Made by a program: the position numbers and the translations under genes
Source: Cucumis sativus
Taxonomy: Eukaryota; Streptophyta; Magnoliopsida; Cucurbitales; Cucurbitaceae
Length of the DNA stretch: 64,000 nucleotides
Assembly: GCF_000004075.3 (NCBI RefSeq)
Contig: NW_022279515.1
Span: 62,001 to 126,000, forward strand
Direction of reading: 5' to 3'
The notes under the pieces: generated by a model
What the model was told of the DNA's origin: nothing
Databases searched by the model: none
Seen by the model: only the letters and a program-made list of their open reading frames with translations
Shown here: positions 1 through 10,660 of the stretch, piece after piece
How positions within the stretch are numbered: the first letter of the stretch is position 1
Layout of the letters: every line of letters starts with the position of its first letter

Positions 1-426
1 GCGGCCAAAGGATATGCACCTGGGCTGGATGCTATTGCAAGTGCCCCAAAGATTGGGCCGGTTGATGGGCATTTGAATGATGGGCCAGCCATTAGAGAAC
101 CGTTTGGTACTAATTCAAATGGTGGGCCGCCTGTTCCGATTCGTGGGCATGAGGTGCATAAATCTAATAATTCTAGAGGTGCAGGCAAAAATTCATGGGC
201 TTCCTTATTTGGCTCAACAAGAGGTTTCTCTTTGACTTATACACCTCTAACTACCGTGGGAGAGAAAATTGTGGTGACCCCGTTTGAAGGAGATAAATGG
301 CCTTTATCTATAGTGGATGGCTCCCCTCCTCCCTTACGAGTAGATGACTCTTCTATGGTCCTTTTGAGTACTACAGGTGATGTCATTCCTATGGGAGAGG
401 CAGCTCCCATACAACCTCATGGTTAG
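1..426 (+). pseudogene. LINE ORF1, C-terminal part
   Basis: The frame is open from base 1 to the TAG at 424-426, so this is the tail of a longer protein; the ATG at 73 is internal. In plant L1 elements ORF1 is a nucleic-acid-binding protein (DUF4283 plus CCHC knuckle) that coats the element RNA. Those domains would lie upstream of the window. What remains is the polar linker and the C-terminal block with GDKWPLSIVDGSPPPLRVDD (about positions 292-351), which recurs in the inverted copy at 5865-6083. The stop overlaps the probable ORF2 start: the string ATGGTTAG at 419-426 holds both. The identification rests on that repeated motif and on the ORF2 that follows at once. Confidence 0.75.
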
Positions 427-3400
427 TTGGTGTACGTGGAACGTGCGGGGCCTTAATAGCCCTGTAAAGTGTAGAGCGGTGAAGGACTTCTTAGCCGTGT
501 CTACGGTGGGTTTCTGTTGCATCCTAGAGACTAGAGTTCGAAGAGGAGAACTTTGTCTCGATATCTAGAAGATTTGTGTGATTCGTGGGGGTTCATTAGT
601 AACAACAGCAATAGTGGAGTAGGTCGGATGTGGATTATGTGGAAACGTAACAGATTCGTGTTCACGACTAACGAGGTTGTCGACCAGTTTATTTCTGGTG
701 TAATAACAGATTTGATCTCTGGGGAGAAGTAGAGGTTCTGTGTGTGTATGCCTTTAATAGTAATATCAAGAGACGTGTTTTATGGAGGCGAATGGCTGAC
801 GATCTCTGCTGGTTGGAGAGGACCGGGTATGGTCTTGGGTGATTTTAACACCATCAGACTCCACTCTGAAGCCTTCGGGGGTGCTTCGAACGTGGGGGAT
901 ATGGAGGAGTTTGACATGGCTATTCGAGAGGCGGACCTTGTTGAACCCGCGGTCCAGGGGAACTGGTTTACTTGGACTAGTAAGATACATGGGTCGGGTT
1001 TGATGAATAGACTTGATCGTATCCTAGTGAATGATGAGGGGCTTAGTACATGGTCGAACATGAGGGTTAACGTCCTCCCGTGGGGTATTTCTGATCATTC
1101 TCCTATACTTGTCTATCCCAGTAATCAGCGAAGCCAACAAGTGGTCTCTTTTCGTTTCTTTAACCATTGGGTTGAAGAAGCGTCCTTTATGGATGTTGTG
1201 TCCTCTGCTTGGACCAAAGATACTAGAGTTTCTCCAACTGTGAATATTGTGAGGAACTAAAGAAATCTCAAGTCGATTCTTCGCAGACATTTTGGTAGGC
1301 ATATCCAGACCATCAGTGAGGATGTTCGTCTTGCCAATGATACCATGGACCGAGCTCAAGAGAGATGGAGACGAACTCTTTGTCGGAGGAGGCGAGTAAT
1401 CACGCGAGCTTAGCCACGGTAAACTTTTGGACAGCTGTTAGAATGGAGGAAGCCGCTATGTGCCAGAAGTTGCAAATCAGATGGTTGAAGCTAGATGACC
1501 AAAATACTGCCTTTTTTCATCGATCTGTTCGATCAAGGCAGAGCAGCAATGCTTTGAGATCAGTTATTGACCAAGATGGAAATCGGTTGACTAACCATGA
1601 TCAGGTGACTCAGGTGGTAGTGAATTATTTCAAAGATAGTCTGGGTTCTCAGAATATTAGCTACAAGAGCTCTCTACTAGTATTGAGGAGATTGTTCAGT
1701 TTAGATGGACTGAGGAGTGTTGCCAGACCCTCCAGTCGCCTATTGGCAGGGAGGAAGTGAGACGTGTTCTGTTCTCCATGGATGGTGGAAAGGCTCCAGG
1801 CCCTGATGGGTATTCAGTTGCTTCTTCAAAGGAGCTTGGACGGTGGTTGGAGAGGGTTTCTATGATGTCGTCTTACACTTCTTTGAGACCAATTACTTCC
1901 CTCAAGGGGTGAATACGATTGCTATTACACTTATTCCTAAAAGGAATGGTGCTGATCGATTGGAGGATTTCAGCCCTATATCTTGTTGCAGCGTTATTTA
2001 TAAGTGCATTTCAAGAATATTGGCAGATAGGCTTCGTGTGTGGCTTCCTTCTTTTGTTAGTGGAAATCAGCCAGCTTTCATCCCTGGGAGGAGTATTATT
2101 GACAATATTCTTCTTTGTCAGGAGCTTGTAGGGGCATACCATTTGCACAGAGGTAAACCTCGGTGCACTATGAAGGTTGACCTCCAAAAAGCTTATGATT
2201 CTGTTAATTGGGATTTCCTCTTTGGCCTGCTGATTGCCATAGGTACGCCTTTAAGATTGAGTTGGGTTCGAGCGTGTGTGACCTCTCCGATGTTCTCCAT
2301 TATGATTAATGGATCGTTGGAAGGTTTTTTCCATGGGAGGAAAGGACTTAGACAAGGTGACCCTTTATCCCCGTTCTTATTTGTGATGGTCATGGAGGTG
2401 CTTTCTCGCATGTTGAACAGCCCACCTCAGAATTTTCAATTCCACCAGTTTTGTGAGAAGGTCAGATTAACTCATCTTACTTTGTAGATGACCTAATGAT
2501 CTTTTGTACTGCTGATAATCATTCTATGAGTTTCATAAAAGAGACTATTAAGAGGTTTGGTGAGCTTTCGGGATGTTTGCTAATCTTGCCTAAAAGCTCA
2601 ATTTTTCTTGTGGGGGTTAATAGTTCGAAAGATTCTCGGCTTGCTGCTAACATGGGTTTTTCCATTGGTCATCTCCCTATTCGTTATCTTGGGCTTCCTC
2701 TCCTCTCTGGAAGATTGCGGAGCTCTGATTGTGATCCCCTTATTCAGCGTATTACCATTCGTATTCGGTCTTGGTCTGCTAGTGTTATCTTTTGCAGGTA
2801 GACTTCAGCTTGTTCGCTCAGTCCTTAGGAGCCTTCAGGTTTATTGGGCTAGTGTGTTCATGCTTCCTATGAAAGTCCACAGAGACGTTGATAAGATCTT
2901 GAGGGCTTATCTGTGGAGAGGTAAGGAGGAGGGAAGAAGTGGTGCTAAAGTTGCCTGGGATGAGGTTTGTCTTCCTTTTGATGAAGGAGGTCTTGATATT
3001 CGCGATGGATCTTCTTGGAATATAGCAAGCACGTTGAAGATATTATGGTTGCTACTTGTTAAATCTGGTAGTTTGTGGGTTTCTTGGGTGGAATCTTATA
3101 TCCTTAAAGGGAGATCGCTGTGGGAGATCGATGCTGGGGTGGGTCGATCTTGCGAAAGCAGGATATCCTTAAAGCTCATGTTTAGATGGAGGTGGGAAAT
3201 GGAAGGAAGTGTAGAGTGTGGTTGGTTCCATGGATTCAAGGTGGGCCGATTATCCAGCAGTTTGGGGAGAGGGTGATCTATGATGCGGGTAGTCGGTGGG
3301 ATGTGAGGCTGGTGGATTTCATGGGTCGGGATGGTGATTGGAGGTGGCCGCTTGTTTCTTTGGATTTGATGGACATTTGGGATAGGGTTCAGGGAGTGAG

Positions 3401-3982
3401 GCCGAGTCCGAGTGTTGAGGATAGGTGGGTCTGGGTGCCCGGGAGTCGTGATAGTTTTTTGATCACTAGTGCGTGGGAGACTATTCGTCCTCATAGTAGT
3501 AGGGTTGGATGGTCGGGTTTACTATGGGGTGGGGGAAATATTCCTAAGCACTCCTTCTGTGCTTGGTTGGCCATCAGGGATAGGTTGAGTACTAGAGATA
3601 GGTTCAGTCGATGGGATAGGTCGATTCCTTTATCGTGTTTGCTTTGTGGAGGGAACTATGAGTCTCGTGATCATTTGTTTTTTTCTTGTCATTTTGGGTG
3701 GAAGATTTGGTCGAGGATCCTTTTGCTTATGTCATCTTCTCATAGAATCGGTTATTGGGGGTTGAGTTATCTTGGATTTATAATCAGGGTATTGGGAAGA
3801 GTGTGAGGAGAAAACTGTGGCGCCTTCTCTGGTGTGCTACAATTTATTTCATTTGGCAGGAGCGAAATCATCGTCTTCATGGAGGTGCTGTTCGGGAGCC
3901 TATGGTTGTATTCCAGCTCATTCGGTCGTGTATTAAAGCGTGTGCTGCTTCTTGGTCGGATGGTGTTCATGGTCTTATTTAA
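419..3982 (+). pseudogene. LINE ORF2: endonuclease, reverse transcriptase, zf-RVT (broken)
   Basis: Start taken at ATG 419, where the typical N-terminus WCTWNVRGLNSP begins. Endonuclease: ETR near 528-536, LGDFNTI at 835-855, NRLDRILV near 1005-1028, SDHSPI near 1090-1107. RT: LIPKRN near 1930, FIPGRSIIDNILL near 2077-2115, KVDLQKAYDSVNWDFL at 2173-2220, GLRQGDPLSPFLF at 2344-2382, and the catalytic FVDD at 2481-2492. zf-RVT: P-KHSF-AW near 3541-3570 and CLLCGG---SRDHLFFSC at about 3637-3690; C-terminal WQERNHRLHGG near 3855. Breaks: frame changes near 555, 745, 828, 1370, 1690, 1830, 2470, 2800, 3190 and 3790, and in-frame stops including TAG 730-732 and TAA 1258-1260. All RT motifs survive but no continuous frame does. 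Confidence 0.93.
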
Positions 3983-4823
3983 TGTTCTTTTCGTTTGCTT
4001 GTCCTCGGGCTGTGGGGTTTCTCTTCTCTTTATTAACTTTGTTGTCTTTCTCTTTTTTTCTTGTCCTTTTAATGTTTGGAACACTAGTTGGTTTCTTTTG
4101 GTTTTAGTTCTTGTTCCCGAGATGTGGGGTTGTTTTGGGTACTTATGGGTTGTTTTGTCTAACTACTTGTTTTGTGAGTGTTGTTCGCTCTTTTGTCTTG
4201 ACCTCAGGCTGTGAGGTCCACCTTGTTGTTGTATAATATTATCATTACCTTTTCAAAAAAAAATCAAACTCAATGCTAAGTTTGACTGCTCCCTTCGAAG
4301 TGACAACAAGCCTCGTTTTCGCCCTACTGTGGATCGAGGAGGATTCCTCCTCTTTTCAAAGCCCTCAATCAAACTTGACGTTATGTTTAAAACACTAAAA
4401 ATAGATGGTCTAGTTTTGGTTAGGCCAAAAGCGATGTTTTCCCCCAAAATCTCTAATAGCTAGGGAACTCAACATGTTCTACTTGACCTAATTGACTTGA
4501 CTCTGTATTTTTTATGAGCTTTTTTTAATGCATATTGCATATGTTTTTTTTTTATAATTGTTGATTGTCTCACTTTTTTATGGTCTGCATTTACGAGCCT
4601 CTTTTCTTTCTTTGTTATGAACTGCGGTAACTAGGCATTGCTAGAACCGATGGGGTAACATTTCTATGGTTCTACACTTAGTTTCTAAGTGTGATTGCTC
4701 ACCTCTAATTTTCAAAACACTTAATTTCTAAGCACATACAATGTTCACCTAGAAAAAAATGAAAATTGTTGTAGTTAAGATCAAAACTAAATAGTTATGA
4801 AATAAGACATAAGAGATTTGATT

Positions 4824-4979
4824 TTAACAACCTTCCCGTTGTACTTGGGATCCACTCTGGCTTTGTGCTGGAAAATTGGTTTGGAGCTGATCGTAAGCTT
4901 TCGGTTGCTCTTCTGTAACCTTTAGATACTCTTCAAAGCTATAAGCTTTGCTTCCTGACGAATAATCTTCTACTATTAC
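4824..4979 (-). other. Unrecognised 51-codon open stretch, possible exon relic
   Basis: Reading the - strand from 4979, a frame stays open for 51 codons and stops at TAA (4824-4826). The peptide is hydrophilic and balanced in composition, unlike the low-complexity translations around it, with segments such as KAYSFEEYLKVTEEQPKAYD and QSQSGSQVQREGC. There is no ATG at the front; a polypyrimidine-poor sequence ending in AG precedes it. I do not recognise the family. It could be an exon of a decayed host gene or a chance frame. Confidence 0.25.
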
Positions 4980-5284
4980 AATACATAAGAAAATTCTATT
5001 TCATAAACCCTGTATCATAATTGAGGCTGATAGAATGATTATTCTATAACCCTACCATAGTTTCATTCTTAACATTCATAGACACGATGCATGGCAGCTA
5101 TCCAATTCTATTTCATGTTCTCGAGAATGGCTCGGTTTAACAATAATGTTAATTTTTGTTTTCTATTTTAAAATAATAACGCTGCTTACTAATAACTAAA
5201 TGTTTTAAGCCATTTACAAATTAGATTTCAATAAATCGATAATCATATTTTTTTACAATATAGGACTAAAAAAGATAACTAATT

Positions 5285-5310
5285 TATATATATATATATA
5301 TATATATATA
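5285..5310. repeat. (TA)13 microsatellite
   Basis: Uninterrupted TA dinucleotide run of 26 bases inside AT-rich intergenic DNA. Confidence 0.97.
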
Positions 5311-5864
5311 CATACAACAGTATTTAGTTAAATTACAAAAAAAAATTCTTTTGAATTTTGTAGTTTGTGTAAAAAAATAACCTTAAACTTTGAAATGTTA
5401 AAAAAAATTGTTTTGAACTTTTAAAAATTATTCATAAATACATCTATATACGTAGGATGAAGGTATTGGCATGCTTCTCTAAAAAAACTTTCCAAAAAGA
5501 TGTTGTGTGACTTTTGAAAAGAAAAATTACAAATGGGGTCGTTTTTAAACAAATTAGATATATCGAGTTATATTTATTTAATTTTTTTCCTTTTTTCACA
5601 TATTATCAATCACATCTTACTTTTTTCTTTTTTCTTTGGAACCCTGCAAAAATAACAAAAACATTTATAATCACATGACTCATGTCACTACATTTTCTAA
5701 ATTTTAAAAGTAGTAAATTTAAAAGTTGATAACCCTATGATTATCGTTTGATAGTCATCTAATATCACTAATTTTGTCATATTCGTAATATCCAAATAAG
5801 GTTTCTTGGTGAGTCTAGAGTCAAACGTGAGGACTTATACTAAAAATATATTTATATTTTGAAA

Positions 5865-6775
5865 TTATCTTAAGGTGATTAATAACATACGCCTAAGAAC
5901 AATAGCGGTATCATCCACTTGTAAGGGGGGAGGGGAGTCATCCACTATAGATAAGGTCCACTTGTCTCCCTCACCCAACTTCATAAGGCTGCCAAAAGAG
6001 TTAGGCATAATCACATCCACACGTTTACCCTTCTCTCGAACATAAACCAACTCTCTTTTCTTCCTAATAACGAGTAATTTCATCTCGATTACCTACCTCC
6101 TTTTCCTTAATATGCCTAATGGGGGAGCTATTAGTCTTACTTTCCTCCAACTATTTAAAGTCTAACACCACATCCACAAGACACAATTGTCCATTCCTCC
6201 TCTTTGTTTGAAACCACCTTGCTCACATCCTTCTCTCGATGAACTTTGTTTTCCACAATCTTAGGACACTTACCACTAGAATGCCCAAAAGACCGGCACA
6301 AATTACACCTTCGAGGCTTCCACTCATAATTCACAGTCATAACGAAATCCTCTCCCTAAGGTGAATTGTAAATTCAGCAAGCATAGGAGAGTCCACATTT
6401 GATTCAACACATACTCAAGCATGTGACAACCTTCGTCTTTCCTTAGTAGCTAGATCTAAAGATAGAGGTTTTCCTATAGCACTAGCCACAACAGTCAATC
6501 TGACATCTATCCATAACTCCATTGGAATCCTACCTAGTTTAATCCATATAGGAACATAATAAAAAACAAAGGATTTAGGGACAATACCTGGAGTCCATTT
6601 ACAGAGGAGCATACTTTTGCCAGCAAGATGTCGCGATCAACGAGGTAGGATCCATTCAACAAGTTTTGGGCATCTGAATTGGAAACATATGAGTCCGTTC
6701 TCAAGAATTGTAATCGTTGGCATTTTAATTTTATCAACAATAACAACGAGCTAAACAAAATCCTCTATCCAGGAC
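5865..6775 (-). pseudogene. LINE ORF1 fragment: DUF4283 plus CCHC zinc knuckle
   Basis: Read from high to low coordinate. A DUF4283 domain is spread over 6775-6415: KIMPTIT-LENG near 6700-6730, VPIWIKLGRIPMELW at about 6550-6506, then ASAIGKPLSLDLATKERRRLSHA down to about 6418. A CCHC knuckle CNLCRSFGHSSGKCP (C-x2-C-x4-H-x4-C) lies at about 6306-6260. The C-terminal block GDKWTLSIVDDSPPPLQVDD lies at about 5975-5910 and matches the LINE at 1-4261. In plant L1 elements this protein binds the element RNA. Frame changes and a stop after RRRLSHA make it a pseudogene. No ORF2 follows at lower coordinates, so the piece is truncated at both ends and sits opposite to the first LINE. Confidence 0.85.
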
Positions 6776-7154
6776 GCACTAATGAAAACTAAAATGTAAA
6801 ATAAGTACGAAGTAATTAATTAAAACAGAAGACAAAAGAAACCCAAAGTAAGTTGACAAAATGCCCACAATAAGCTTCAAGATGAGTGAGAGGGAACACC
6901 AAGAGAAACATGAATAGCCTTGCTAACTTTTCACTACTAGCTAACTACATATATTTTTACAATACGTGTTAGGGAAATCTTTCCCTTTGCAAAACAGACC
7001 AATATATAATCAATCATTGGCTCCTTATGGGAAAATACAGAAGCCCTATACATGTCTGTTTCAAGCTTGTGTTGAACAACTTTTAATTCCCTAAGATAAG
7101 GAGATTTATCTGAAGGTTCGAGAATAATGGCATGTCCTAAACTAACCCACCATT
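6776..7154. other. AT-rich spacer between LINE fragments
   Basis: I see no gene, terminal repeat or clear domain. Short decayed LINE sequence is possible because fragments of that class lie on both sides. Confidence 0.4.
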
Positions 7155-7437
7155 TCGCAACAGTGAACCAGTTTGATCGTTAGGGGACAACTTTTGATAA
7201 TAAGCGCACAACCATGCCCCAATTCCAATGTTGCCCAAAAGTAAAGGCCTTTCTTCACAATGCTCCATAAAAAAAAAGTTTGACTTTCACATAAAGATCT
7301 TATTTCTTTTTTATTGCTCCAAGAGATCTAATAGATCTATTTTCACCACGCAAATCCCTTTTGTTATCATGGAAAATGTGTTGGTTGTGCTCAAACCAAA
7401 TCTCTGCTTGCAACACTTTTATCAAATTAACCCATGT
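7155..7437 (-). pseudogene. LINE ORF2 C-terminal fragment
   Basis: On the - strand this stretch translates to a segment like the extreme C-terminus of plant LINE ORF2, with AEIWFE-NQ-IFHDNKRDLRGE near 7410-7340. The first LINE has the comparable WQERNHRLHGG near 3855. A frameshift follows near 7290. It sits directly beyond the A-tail of the next LINE copy (7438-8290), which therefore seems to have inserted beside or into it. Confidence 0.5.
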
Positions 7438-8290
7438 TTTTTTTTAAAAAAAAAGAGGATATGAGTCTCACTATTATTAATATTGAAAAATGAAGAGACA
7501 AAGCTCAATGTCATGAGGATTATACAAAGAGCAATAGGATGGAGGATCAATAGACGCACCTGGACATCTCAACTAGGTTGACACCCCCTTAGCACCCTCA
7601 TCACATCCAAAAAGCGACAACACAAGATCAAAACCAAAAGCCACAAATAGAAGGCTTTTTTTGTGTTTGTTTTGCCTTTGGACATTACTCCTTTGTTATG
7701 GGTTTTAGCTTGGTTGGATATGATGAGGGTGCTATGGGGGTCAACCTAGTTGAGATGCCAAGGTGCACCCCTGATCCATGGTTACATGTTCATTGTATAA
7801 CTCTCTTGTACTATGAGCTTTTGTCTAATTATTATTATTATTTTAATATTAATAAAGAGGTTGTCTCCTTTTCAAAAAAAAAAAAAAACAAAAAACAAAA
7901 CAAAACAAAAGCCACAAATATAAAACCAAGCAAAACGATAAAATAATATGTCCAAAACAAAATCATAAATCATAGGTAGCAGGTCGAGAACAAAGAAGAA
8001 TAAGCCTTGATTGAGCAAAAAATCCCAACAAATATTGAATGTTTGGAGAAGACGGAACCAACATTTCGATACAAAGACATAGTCAATTCAAAGGTGCTAA
8101 ATATTTTTCATGTTATCAACACAAATGGGGCAGACATGAGGTGAGAGGACATGGGAGGGAAGTTTTCTTTGAAGTACTAAAGCACAGTTTAATTTTCCAA
8201 ACAACGTAATCCATATGGGGATATTTATCCAAAGAGTGAGCTAAATAGCCCAATGAGTGATTGTTTTATAAAACATCGTTTTGAAATAAT
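7438..8290 (-). mobile_element. 5'-truncated LINE, zf-RVT end and 3' UTR, split by a nested insertion
   Basis: Reading the - strand: a zf-RVT segment with LQRKLPSHVLSPHVCPIC (about 8180-8125), then KCWFRLLQTFNI, then a 3' UTR ending in an A-run at about 7438-7446 (seen as T on the + strand). The 3' UTR (7447-7635 plus 7906-8040) matches the 3' end of the LINE at 56047-58728, including the block for GTTGTCGCTTTTTGGATG and the terminal AGTGAGACTC. The match is interrupted by a + strand LINE end at 7650-7905. A possible degenerate target duplication (aaattaacccatg near 7425 against aaatagcccaatg near 8243) is too weak to rely on. Confidence 0.8.
7650..7905 (+). mobile_element. Nested LINE 3'-UTR insertion with 15-bp target duplication
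   Basis: A very short, 5'-truncated LINE copy holding only the last ~225 bp of the 3' UTR and an A-rich tail (7874-7905, with C interruptions). It belongs to the same family as the - strand copy it landed in: both hold GATGAGGGTGCTA-GGGGGT-TCAACCTAGTTGAGATG. The flanks caaaagccacaaata at 7635-7649 and 7906-7920 are identical, giving a perfect 15-bp target site duplication. Its sequence is inverted relative to the host copy, so the two arms could pair as a hairpin of about 180 bp. Confidence 0.9.
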
Positions 8291-8394
8291 AAGTATTTAA
8301 CAATTAACTCTTAACATAAATGAAATCAAACTCAAACAACTTATCTCAAACTTTCCCTTTCAGTTGCTATACCTAGAATCGTCGAGACGAAAAA

Positions 8395-8600
8395 CAATAA
8401 ACTAGGCATAGAAGCCCTATCCCGTGATACGATACTTACGAGATGAAACTCTAGGCATCAATTGTGCCCTATCTCGTTATAACTACAATGAGATGGAAAA
8501 CTAGGCATTCGTACAGGCTCTCATCCCTTGAGATGGGAAACTAAGCATCTTTAGAAGTCTTCATCTCTTATCTAATACCAATGATGGAAAGCTAGGTATT
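8395..8600. repeat. Degenerate ~50-bp tandem repeat around the word ACTAGGCAT
   Basis: The phrase (g)aaactaggcat, usually after gagatg, returns near 8402, 8450, 8502, 8542 and 8592, at spacings of about 40-52 bp. Gypsy LTRs elsewhere in this window also carry short tandem units, so this may be an old LTR interior, but no LTR ends are visible. Confidence 0.55.
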
Positions 8601-9289
8601 TACTGAATATCCAAATCAAATGACCTCTATGCACAAGAAAATATTTCCCGAAGGGTTGCTATATATCTTAGAATATTTTAGGTATAGACTAAAACATGCT
8701 AATATTATTTTCAAGCTTAAACATTTTGAAAACTTAGCACAATCATGATTGCTTATAATTTTCATTAGTAAATTCATCAATAAAAACATGTTTACCAAAA
8801 TGTTTCTAAATTCATGCTTTGGAAATACTTTATAAGTCAGTATTCTCAAATATTCAAACATCAAAGCATGCTTGAAACATTTGATAGTAAATTCATGTTT
8901 AGAAATCAACTTTAAACTCATTTTTGTCATTTATAGAGAGTAGCTTGGACCCTTGGCTTATAAACTTGTTCGATCTCCTTCAGATCTAAAATAATGGGAA
9001 ATAATTCCATTTAATTCCCGTTGATCATAAAAATATCAAAACTTTGCTTAAAATTTCCAAAAACCAAAAAAGCCCAAAGACATTAGCTTGCGTACAAAAT
9101 ATTGTGGCAGAAGTTGGCAGGTGCGCGTAGGGCTTGCCTTGCCATGTCTCGTTCTAACCTCATGTGCAGCCTGTCACAATCATAACTTTTCAAACACGAA
9201 ACAGACTATTGTACGACACTTGTTGTAACTCGATGAACACGTCAGTTGTATGAAATTCGATACGATGTAGCCTCCCTATAGGTTTTAAG
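8601..9289. other. Intergenic sequence, nothing recognised
   Basis: AT-rich with one GC-richer patch near 9110-9180. The - strand open frame at 8616-8930 encodes a low-complexity Phe/Ile/Lys-rich peptide that I do not consider a gene. Confidence 0.45.
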
Positions 9290-10424
9290 AGAAATTGGTT
9301 TTATTAAACATGAGAGAGAAAGGAAAGCATTGGAAACATCGTTAAAAAAAACTTTGAAGACTGTCCATTGCAAAGAGAGCTTAAATTGCAAAGAGTACCA
9401 TTAGTGTCGTTTTTAAGAAAATTGTTTTCTTCTAGATATTATAACTCTCTTTCCTTCTAGGAATAGAAAATGAAGTAGAAGAGAATCATGAGATTCTATT
9501 AATTTATAAATAATTAAATTAATATATATTTCAAATCTACTGATTAATTAAACATTAATCAATTAGTTAATAATTAATGAAATCGAATTTAATTAAATAA
9601 TATTAAACTAAACTATTAATTAATTCTCCAATTAACTAATAACACTAAATTATTTATCTTATATTTAACTTAAATTAAATTTGAATCATATTCAAATATA
9701 AGTTTCTCTCAATAATTTTAATATGAATCCAATTCACATTAAATTAATATTTGAACTCATTCAAATATTTTATCTCTCATAAATTAATTTTGAATCATCC
9801 CCAAAGTTAAATTTATATAGTAAAGTTTGATAAACTTTATATTATAATGTATCACTATACATTATACTAATTCCCAAGTTAAATTTAAACATTTTAAATT
9901 ACAACCAATACAAATAAATCTCATTACCCTTTACGAGCTAGGAAAGGGACCTAATGGACCTACAGATCAGAAGCTACAACGATCTAAGATTAATTGGCTA
10001 AACTCATTAATCAATATTTGTTAGCTTTGTGTACACTCCACTAAAGACTCACAACTGAACTCTTCTCACTAAAAATATATTTATGTGTCCACGGATATAG
10101 ACCAATAATAGTAAGTTAGTCCTTCACGAGTGTTTGTAACACCAGTTGGACCAATTTACCGCTTTACCCCTATGTTACCTCTAATCCTTAAAAACCAGTG
10201 CTCCTCTAATGAACAACTTGTTTATGGTCCTACTAATAAACAAAAACCCATCTCATGTCATAGAGAGGGTACGAGCCCTTTGTTCAAGTTTTGGAGACAC
10301 CATTTAAGCTAACATTCATCTACTTACCCTAAAGTAGGAAATGAGTGAATTCCATTTTGTGCAATTATAATCCCAACTCCCCACTCAGTCTTGTCCCCAA
10401 AATCACTACTACAAAAACAGGCTC

Positions 10425-10660
10425 TCTTGACGGTTGTAGTTTTCCTTTCTTGACGTTTTTTCCCAAAAACGTCAAGAAAGATGTGATTTCAAATAAAAAA
10501 ACGTCAAGAATTTTTATGAAAGGCCAATTTTCAACTTTCTTGACGTTTATTAAACGTCAAGTAAGATGTACTTTTTCTTGACGTTTTTTAAACAAATATC
10601 TAATTTTTTAAAAACGTCAATAATATTTATTTTTTGATTTTTAAAAACGTCAAGAAATTT
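10425..10660. repeat. CACTA left subterminal repeat array (TTGACGT palindromes)
   Basis: At least seven copies of TCTTGACGTTTT or its complement AAAACGTCAAGA within 240 bp, often as inverted pairs with short A/T loops. In En/Spm elements such subterminal arrays bind the element's own TnpA-type protein. The core TGACGT is also the core of plant TGA/bZIP sites; that overlap is my inference. Confidence 0.88.

Larger units (their letters stand above)
1..4261 (+). mobile_element. L1-type LINE retrotransposon, 5' end outside window
   Basis: Non-LTR retrotransposon reading left to right. It has the end of ORF1, an ORF2 with endonuclease, reverse transcriptase and zinc-binding C-terminal (zf-RVT) segments, a roughly 270-bp 3' UTR and a short A-tract at 4253-4261. 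The 3' UTR is T-rich and holds a GAGGTCCACC block before the tail. The coding part is decayed: ORF2 is spread over all three frames with several in-frame stops, so the copy is dead. The 5' end and any left target duplication lie outside the window. An inverted ORF1 fragment at 5865-6775 shares the motif GDKW-LSIVD-SPPPL-VDD with this ORF1, so both belong to one family. Confidence 0.93.
4262..5864. other. AT-rich intergenic stretch between two LINE fragments
   Basis: No recognisable gene or complete element. It contains one TA microsatellite and one 51-codon open stretch on the - strand (listed separately). The rest is A/T-rich with no terminal repeats that I could pair. Confidence 0.6.
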
